Assembly (NCBI GenBank): GCA_945903445.1 | Contig: CAMDNZ010000070.1 | Span: 1-12,256, forward strand | Reading direction: 5' to 3' | DNA length: 12,256 bases | Origin: Bordetella parapertussis | Lineage (GTDB): Bacteria > Pseudomonadota > Gammaproteobacteria > Burkholderiales > Burkholderiaceae_B | Shown here: one piece after another, positions 7,398 to 12,256 of the stretch | Layout of the letters: each line of letters opens with the position of its first letter | How positions within the stretch are numbered: position 1 is the first letter of the stretch | Translations under genes and position numbers: made by a program | Notes under the pieces: generated by a model | Databases searched by the model: none | Seen by the model: only the letters and a program-made list of their open reading frames with translations | Told to the model about the DNA's origin: nothing

Positions 7398-8399
7398 ATG
7401 AGTATCACCCCTGTTAAAAAAATCGCCCTGGCCTGCGCGTTGGCCGTATCCGGCGGGCTTGCCCACGCCGCCGATACGCCGCAATGCGAAGTCAGTCGAA
7501 CCGTCAACTTCGGCGGCATGAACTGGGAATCCAATCTGATTCTGGTCGACGTGCAGCGCACGATTCTTGAAAAAGGCTATGGCTGCAAGACCGAGGTATT
7601 GCCCACCGAGACACTGCCGGCCTTGGCCGCGCTGGAACGTGGCGACTTGGATGTGAACAGTGAAGTATGGCTGAACGCCGTGGCCGAACCCTGGGGACGT
7701 GCCGAGAAAAGTGGCAAGGTCAAGCGGGTAGGCGACGTGTTCATGGGCGCGGAAGGGTGGTTCATCCCGAAGTACACCGCCGAGCGACTGCCCGAATTGA
7801 AGTCGGCAACCGACTTGCCCAAATTCAAAGACGAGTTCAAGGATCAAGAAGAACCCAATAAGGGTCGCTTTTACGGATGTCCGGCTGGCTGGGGCTGCGA
7901 GGTGGTGAGCAACAACCTATATCGCGCCCTGGGTCTGGAAGACAGCTATACGCTGTATTCGCCCGGCACTGGCGCCGCTCAGAAGGCAGCTTTGACATCG
8001 GCTTACAAGCGCAAGCAAAACATCGTTTTCTACTACTGGTCGCCAACTCCGCTGGTCGGCGCGATGGATCTGGTCAAGCTGGATATGCCAGCCTATGACG
8101 CCGGCAAGCACGCCTGCTTGACCCATGCCAAATGCGCGAAGCCCGAACCCAGTGCTTATCCCGATACGCCTGTGTTTACCGCGCTGAACACCAAGTTCTC
8201 GCAGCAGGCACCGAAATTGACCGAATTCTTCGCGAACGTCAGTGTGCCCCTGCCCGTCATGAACGAGACCTTGGCGCACATGGAAGAAACCGGTGACGAC
8301 TCGGCCGCCATGGCCGAATGGTTCTTGAAGAACAAGCGCGACGAATGGACCAAATGGGTTCCCGCCGACGTCGCCAGCCGCGTTCAAGCCTCGCTTTGA
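7398..8399 (+). CDS. Betaine/quaternary-amine ABC transporter, substrate-binding protein (ProX-like)
   Basis: A 333-residue periplasmic binding protein of the OpuAC/ProX family that captures glycine betaine, choline, proline betaine or a related amine and delivers it to the permease. ATG at 7398 has AAGGAGG nine bases upstream; an in-frame upstream start at 7365 has no binding site. The signal peptide is residues 1-24 (basic KK, hydrophobic core, cleavage AHA|AD). The mature part has GCPAGWGCE (160-168), very like ProX GCNPGWGCE with its disulfide, and six cysteines in all (30, 63, 161, 167, 240, 246), suggesting three disulfides. Tryptophans at 43, 91, 99, 121, 165 and 214 could build the aromatic cage. 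It is first in the operon, before permease and ATPase. Exact substrate is not known. Confidence 0.9.
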   Translation: MSITPVKKIALACALAVSGGLAHAADTPQCEVSRTVNFGGMNWESNLILVDVQRTILEKGYGCKTEVLPTETLPALAALERGDLDVNSEVWLNAVAEPWGRAEKSGKVKRVGDVFMGAEGWFIPKYTAERLPELKSATDLPKFKDEFKDQEEPNKGRFYGCPAGWGCEVVSNNLYRALGLEDSYTLYSPGTGAAQKAALTSAYKRKQNIVFYYWSPTPLVGAMDLVKLDMPAYDAGKHACLTHAKCAKPEPSAYPDTPVFTALNTKFSQQAPKLTEFFANVSVPLPVMNETLAHMEETGDDSAAMAEWFLKNKRDEWTKWVPADVASRVQASL

Positions 8400-8515
8400 T
8401 CTTTGCGCAGGCTAGGCCAACCGTCCGGCGTGGACGATTGGCACTCTCTTGGGCTGGCACAAAAAGGCCGTCGGGCCCGATCTGTGCTATTGCCCCCCCG
8501 TAAGTTGATATTAGC

Positions 8516-8551
8516 GCGACGCTCTGCCGGTTTTGCCGACAGGCGCGTCGC
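8516..8551 (+). promoter_or_regulatory. Imperfect stem-loop between binding-protein and permease genes
   Basis: GCGACGC (8516-8522) pairs with GCGTCGC (8545-8551), and inside it CTGCCGG pairs with CCGACAG (one mismatch) around a TTTTG loop. No T-run follows, so it is not an intrinsic terminator. In the 182-bp gap after a binding-protein gene, such a structure may protect the upstream mRNA so that more binding protein than permease is made. The gap also has a run of seven C (8493-8499) and no small gene I can support. Confidence 0.5.
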
Positions 8552-8581
8552 ACCACGCCAAAAGAATGGAGCGCTTGCGCG

Positions 8582-9443
8582 ATGTTTCCTGAAATTATCC
8601 CGGCACGTGAAGTGCGCAGGGCGATCGACGGCTTTGTCGATCACCTTGTCACGAATTACGCCGACGCACTCGAACGACTATCCAGTCCCATCTTGACCGT
8701 TCTGGTCTGGCTCGAACAACTCCTGCGTGCGACACCCTGGTGGGTCATGGTGCTGGCAGTTGTCGCCATCGCCTGGTTGGTCAGCCGCCGTCCGCTATTC
8801 AGCGTCGCGATGGGCTTGATACTTTGCCTGTTGGGCGTGCTGGGCCTGTGGGACGCCGGCATGCAAACGCTATCGCTGATGTTGATGGCAACCTTCCTGT
8901 CGGTGTTGGTCGGCATTCCCTTGGGCATCATCATGGCTCGCATCAATTGGTTGCGGTCCATCATGCTGCCCATCCTCGATGTCATGCAGACCATGCCCAG
9001 CTTCGTCTACCTGATTCCCGTCGTCATGCTGTTTGGTCTGGGCAAGATTCCTGCGTTGATCGCCACTGTGATCTACGCCGTGCCGCCGCTTATCCGTCTG
9101 ACCGACCTGGGTATCCGTTTGGTCGATCGCGAGGTGCTTGAAGCGTCGCGAGCGTTCGGCGCGACCTCGCGCCAGCAACTGTTCGGCGTGCAATTACCCC
9201 TGGCCATGCCCAACATCATGGCGGGCATCAACCAGACCACCATGATGGCCTTGTCGATGGTGGTGATCGCTTCGATGATCTGGTGCGCGTGGCCTGGGCT
9301 ACGAGGTGCTGCTGGGTATCAATCGCCTGGAAGTCGGTCGTGGTCTGTTGGCCGGTTTAGGTATCGTGGTGTTGGCTGTCTTGTTTGACCGCATCACTCA
9401 GTCTTATGGGCATCGTGTGCGACGCCAGGGAGGTCAGCGATGA
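8582..9443 (+). pseudogene. Betaine-type ABC transporter permease (ProW-like), frameshifted
   Basis: Inner-membrane permease of the OpuA/ProU type. ATG at 8582 has GGAG ten bases upstream. The N-terminal region is followed by several membrane helices, and the EAA loop that docks the ATPase is at about 187-215 (EASRAFGATS...LPLAMPNI). At 9281 an extra T turns ATC GGT GCG (I-G-A) into ATC TGG TGC. As written, the protein leaves the family after residue 233 and stops at 9388 (268 aa). Without that T it reads SMIGARGLGYEVLLGINRL, adds the last helix and ends in RQGGQR-stop at 9443, for 286 aa, overlapping the ATPase start by ATGA. The T is not in a homopolymer. A sequencing error or genuine inactivation are both possible; if real, the importer would probably fail. 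Confidence 0.88.
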
Positions 9444-10786
9444 GCAAGATCGAAGTCAAGAATATTTATAAGATCTTCGGGCCGCACCCCGAACGTTGGC
9501 TGGATGCCGCCAAGTCGGGCATGAGCAAGGACGATCTGCTGGCCAGGAGCGGCCATACTTTGGGCTTGCGCGACATTAGCCTGTCCATCGAAGAAGGCAG
9601 TATCTACGTCATCATGGGATTGTCCGGTTCGGGCAAGTCCACGCTGATTCGTCACTTCAATCGCTTGATCGATCCGACGGCCGGGCAGATGCTGGTCGAT
9701 GGGCTGGACGTGATGACGCTGGGGAATCGCGATCTGGAGAACTTCCGGCGCAAGACCATGAGTATGGTATTTCAGCGCTTCGGTTTGTTTCCGCATCGTA
9801 CTGTGCTGGAGAACGCTGGCTATGGATTGAGTGTGCAAGGTCTGCCTGTAAAGGAAATCGAGCAGCGCGCCCAGCACTGGCTCGAACAGGTCGGTTTGGC
9901 GGGTTTCGAAAAACAATATCCGCATCAGTTGTCCGGCGGCATGCAGCAGCGCGTAGGTCTGGCCCGGGCACTGGCTACCGATGCCGAGATTCTGTTGATG
10001 GACGAAGCGTTCTCGGCTCTGGATCCACTGATTCGTCGCGAGATGCAGGATCATCTGCTCGAACTGCAAGCACAGCTCAATCGCACCATCGTCTTCATCA
10101 CGCACGATCTGGATGAAGCCTTGCGTCTGGGTAACCGCATCGCCATTCTTAAAGATGGCGAGTTGGTCCAGGAAGGCACGCCAGAGGATATTTTGCTGAA
10201 TCCCGCGAATGACTACGTGCAGGCGTTTTTGCAGGACGTCAATCGTGGCAAGGTGCTGAATGCCTCGCATGCCGTGAATCCGCCACGGTTAACGCTCACC
10301 ATGCGCAGCCGGCCGGCGCATGTCGTCGATCGTTTGCACGCCATGGATTGGGAGTATGCGCCGGTGTTGGACGGCAAGCGTCTGGCGGGCGTGTTGACCA
10401 AGGACGGTGCGATGAATGCCGTGCGTGCGGGTGCGCGCGATATTCACGCCTACGTCGAAGATTTGGCCACCGTACCGGCGACCGCGGGTTTGGACGAAGT
10501 GCTGGCGCGCCTGCTGCATTCCGACAAGCCCATGGCGGTGACCGATGACAACCAGGAGTTCATCGGCATGGTGTCGCGTCGCAAAGTGGTCGAGCTGGTG
10601 ACGCCCGCCACGGACCCGGTGGCAACGCCGGAGCCAGTGGCCGATAGCGCCGACGAAGGCGTGGCGGTTGCGGCCGAGCAGCGACCTGAGGTGGGCGCTC
10701 ATGCTGGCGTGCAAGCTGCTGGTCCGTCGGGCAATACGGCAGTCGCGGCCGAGGCCACTGCCGATCCTGCGAGCCGTCGCGACTAG
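9440..10786 (+). CDS. Betaine-type ABC transporter ATP-binding protein with CBS domains (ProV-like)
   Basis: A 448-residue ATPase that powers the importer. The N-terminus, with its IYKIFGPHPE phrase, is of the ProV/OpuAA type. The nucleotide-binding domain shows Walker A GLSGSGKST (60-68), Q-loop Gln112 (VFQRFGLFPHRTV), signature LSGGMQQR (164-171), Walker B ILLMDEA (184-190) and switch His222 (FITHD). A tandem CBS module follows at about 281-388; in OpuA such modules sense ionic strength. Residues 390-448 are a low-complexity tail rich in Ala, Val, Glu and Asp, making the protein longer than the about 400 residues of E. coli ProV. The start overlaps the restored permease stop by ATGA, and GGAGG at 9429-9433 is six bases upstream. 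The TAG shares CTAG with the convergent autotransporter stop. Confidence 0.94.
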   Translation: MSKIEVKNIYKIFGPHPERWLDAAKSGMSKDDLLARSGHTLGLRDISLSIEEGSIYVIMGLSGSGKSTLIRHFNRLIDPTAGQMLVDGLDVMTLGNRDLENFRRKTMSMVFQRFGLFPHRTVLENAGYGLSVQGLPVKEIEQRAQHWLEQVGLAGFEKQYPHQLSGGMQQRVGLARALATDAEILLMDEAFSALDPLIRREMQDHLLELQAQLNRTIVFITHDLDEALRLGNRIAILKDGELVQEGTPEDILLNPANDYVQAFLQDVNRGKVLNASHAVNPPRLTLTMRSRPAHVVDRLHAMDWEYAPVLDGKRLAGVLTKDGAMNAVRAGARDIHAYVEDLATVPATAGLDEVLARLLHSDKPMAVTDDNQEFIGMVSRRKVVELVTPATDPVATPEPVADSADEGVAVAAEQRPEVGAHAGVQAAGPSGNTAVAAEATADPASRRD

Positions 10787-12109
10787 AAGCGCCAGCTGGC
10801 GTTCGCCTGAAGACCATGGTTTTGCGCTCCTCGGGCCAGCTGTGCGGTGTAGCCCGCTGCAAGGCTGACCTGAGGCCGCGGCTGCCACTGCAAGCCTGCT
10901 TCGAGCAACACTGCATTGCGTGCCATGCCCACGCCGCGTATCTTGAAACCGGGCGAACCTGGCAGCTGCATAGTCGTTTTGGGCGTCAGTCCACCTAGCG
11001 CGTGACGCCATCCCGCCATGGCCTGAACGCTGAGCATGCCGTGTTGGCGGAAATCCCACAGCGTGTCCAAGCGTGCGCCCAGCGTCGTGAACCAGGCATC
11101 GTGCATGGCTCGGCGAGCGCGCAAGCCAGCCGGCCCGGGCTCCGAGAAGCGGCTCGCCTGTGCGGCAGAGTAAGTCAGTCCCGCGAAGGGTTCGATCGTG
11201 TGTTGGGCAACACGCTGGCGTAATCCGAGCTCGGTGAAGAGTTGCGTCGTCCTTGCGGCATAGCGGGTTCTGATTTGGCCGGCGTCGGCAATCGCAACAT
11301 AACGGCGGCTGTCGACGTGGTGCCATCCTTTCGTCAAACCGTAGCGCCATTGCGTTGCGCCCCAATCGGTCGAGCCGAACGCGGACAGCGAATAGTTGTC
11401 GAGCTTGGCTCGAGCCATTCGTTGCCGTGCATCGAGCGTGGTGTTGCCGAAGCCGACCGCGATGCCTAAGCGCGTGGCCGTGCCTGCGTGCGTATCACCG
11501 CCGAAGAGCATGCCCCGATAAGCGGTGCGTACGGGAGCAGCACCGCTTGCGCCCTGCGCACGGCCCCAATCACTGACGTGTTGAGCCCATAGACCTTGTG
11601 CTCGAGCAGTGGCTGGGGCGCGCGCGCGGGCCCATGGCGACGATTCGTCTGCACGCCGCATTTGGCGCATCACGGCACCGTGCGTCAAGCGACTGTGCTG
11701 CATAAGGCTGCCCAGCACACTGGGATGGATGTCACCCGACAGCTGCGTCAGGGCCGTCCGGGCCGTCGGCACGTCGCGCGACATCAGCAGTGCGTCGAAC
11801 ACAGGCGAGCCTGCTGCCACCTTGTCCAGCGCTTGTGCCACGGCGTGTTGATTGCCGTTTTGAGCCACCACGCCAAAACCGCCGGTATTACGCGAGACCG
11901 ACAACGCATAGCGTTGACCGACCGCGAAGTCGGGGGCGATTCGAGTGGCCAGCACGATGAAAAGATAGTCGTTCGGTATGGTCGCGAAGCGGCCTGATAT
12001 GCCGTTTTGGGTACGAATGAGGGTGTAGTCGCGGCCCAAAGTCGACGGGGCGATACCGTAGACCTGCAAAGTGCCGCCGCCAAGCTTGGCGGCGCCATCG
12101 ACCTTCAAC
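10783..12109 (-). pseudogene. Autotransporter 3' remnant (autochaperone and beta-barrel), 5' end lost to IS
   Basis: The C-terminal 440 or so residues of a classical (type Va) autotransporter. The start of the remnant (KVDGAAKLGGGTLQVYG) is the end of a passenger beta-helix. A linker follows (ALTQLSGDIHPSVLGSL, residues 119-135 counted from the TTG at 12106-12108), then a barrel domain of about 270 residues from GLWAQ at 172, with alternating strands and the terminal aromatic WRF that the BAM complex recognises. No signal peptide or passenger remains: the frame upstream meets a TGA at 12118-12120 inside IS-like sequence. TTG at 12106-12108 is the first possible start but has no convincing ribosome binding site. 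The protein would not be exported and is probably not functional. The passenger's role cannot be told. It is convergent with the proV-like gene. Confidence 0.9.
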
Positions 12110-12256
12110 TGTATTAGTCAAAACTTAATCTGACATTTTCGTTAACCTAGGGCAAGAGCCCTGAAAGGAAAAGTCAGAGATGAACATGGCCCAGAATCAT
12201 AAGGTAATCCGAAACAAGATAGGGCTGCTGAAGCTAGCCGAGCAGCTGGACAATGT
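12110..12256 (+). mobile_element. Left end of an IS481-like insertion sequence, right part outside window
   Basis: At 12109/12110 autotransporter coding sequence changes abruptly to AT-richer DNA beginning TGTATTAGTC, a TGT start as usual for IS481-family ends. Seventy bases later a transposase reading frame begins. The exact terminal inverted repeat and target-site duplication cannot be shown because the other end is missing. A perfect 5-bp hairpin AGGGC/GCCCT (12149-12162) lies just before the transposase binding site. Confidence 0.75.
12180..12256 (+). CDS. IS481-like transposase, N-terminal fragment cut by window edge
   Basis: Twenty-five codons are visible, beginning MNMAQNHKVIRNKIGLLKLA from ATG 12180-12182, with AAAGGAAAAG about 5-15 bases upstream. 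An alternative ATG lies two codons later at 12186. The phrase resembles the N-terminal helix-turn-helix region that I recall from a subgroup of IS481-family transposases, which carry a DDE catalytic core further on (outside this window). Function would be cut-and-paste or copy-type movement of the element. The family call rests on this short stretch and its position next to a disrupted gene. Confidence 0.75.
   Translation, partial: MNMAQNHKVIRNKIGLLKLAEQLDN

Noticed and set aside
9434..10270. Minus-strand frame of 278 codons opposite the ATPase gene
   Set aside because: Antisense shadow; the plus strand encodes every ABC ATPase motif.
10289..11365. Minus-strand frame of 358 codons spanning the ATPase and autotransporter ends
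   Set aside because: Crosses two well supported genes in a third frame and its product is arginine-rich without family features.
1..12256. CRISPR array, tRNA, rRNA, phage or defence island
   Set aside because: Looked for repeats with regular spacers, RNA-gene landmarks and integrase/toxin/nuclease motifs; only the short repeats and the partial IS listed were seen.

Overview
The window looks like chromosomal DNA of a betaproteobacterium of the order Burkholderiales, most likely family Alcaligenaceae (Bordetella/Achromobacter/Pusillimonas-like). I infer this from the GC-rich codon use (about 60% by eye), the wording of LeuS and of the L28/L33 ribosomal proteins, the rpmB-rpmG pair, a classical autotransporter barrel and an IS481-like insertion sequence. 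The genus call is inference from remembered families; no search was run.

Layout. Positions 1-1978 (minus) hold the first three quarters of leuS, running off the left edge. Behind it, also on the minus strand, come an MFS transporter (2106-3356), a strong UUCG-loop terminator (3514-3543), the ribosomal pair rpmG (3593-3760) and rpmB (3804-4040), and a Bcr/CflA-type multidrug MFS exporter (4322-5515). A divergent 136-bp gap leads to a plus-strand cyclopropane-fatty-acid synthase (5652-6918), broken by one extra G in a run of eight. A 479-bp AT-richer leader (6919-7397) carries a 17-bp palindrome, a candidate promoter and a terminator-like hairpin with a long T-tract. It precedes a betaine-type ABC uptake operon in the order binding protein (7398-8399), permease (8582-9443, broken by one extra T) and ATPase with CBS domains (9440-10786). 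Convergent to it is the 3' end of an autotransporter gene (10783-12109, minus), cut at its 5' side by an insertion sequence whose left end and transposase start (12110-12256, plus) run off the right edge.

How the genes fit together. leuS, rpmB and rpmG are housekeeping translation genes. Cfa (membrane lipid cyclopropanation) and the ProXWV-like importer (compatible-solute or quaternary-amine uptake) are both stress functions, and both carry single-base insertions that break otherwise well conserved reading frames. These are either sequencing/assembly errors or real gene decay or phase variation, and resequencing would decide. The autotransporter is clearly disrupted by the IS.

I see no CRISPR array, tRNA, rRNA, phage or defence system. 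The window is mostly ordinary core genome. The points worth a second look are the two frameshifts, the IS insertion, the proX leader and a few small intergenic repeats and hairpins.
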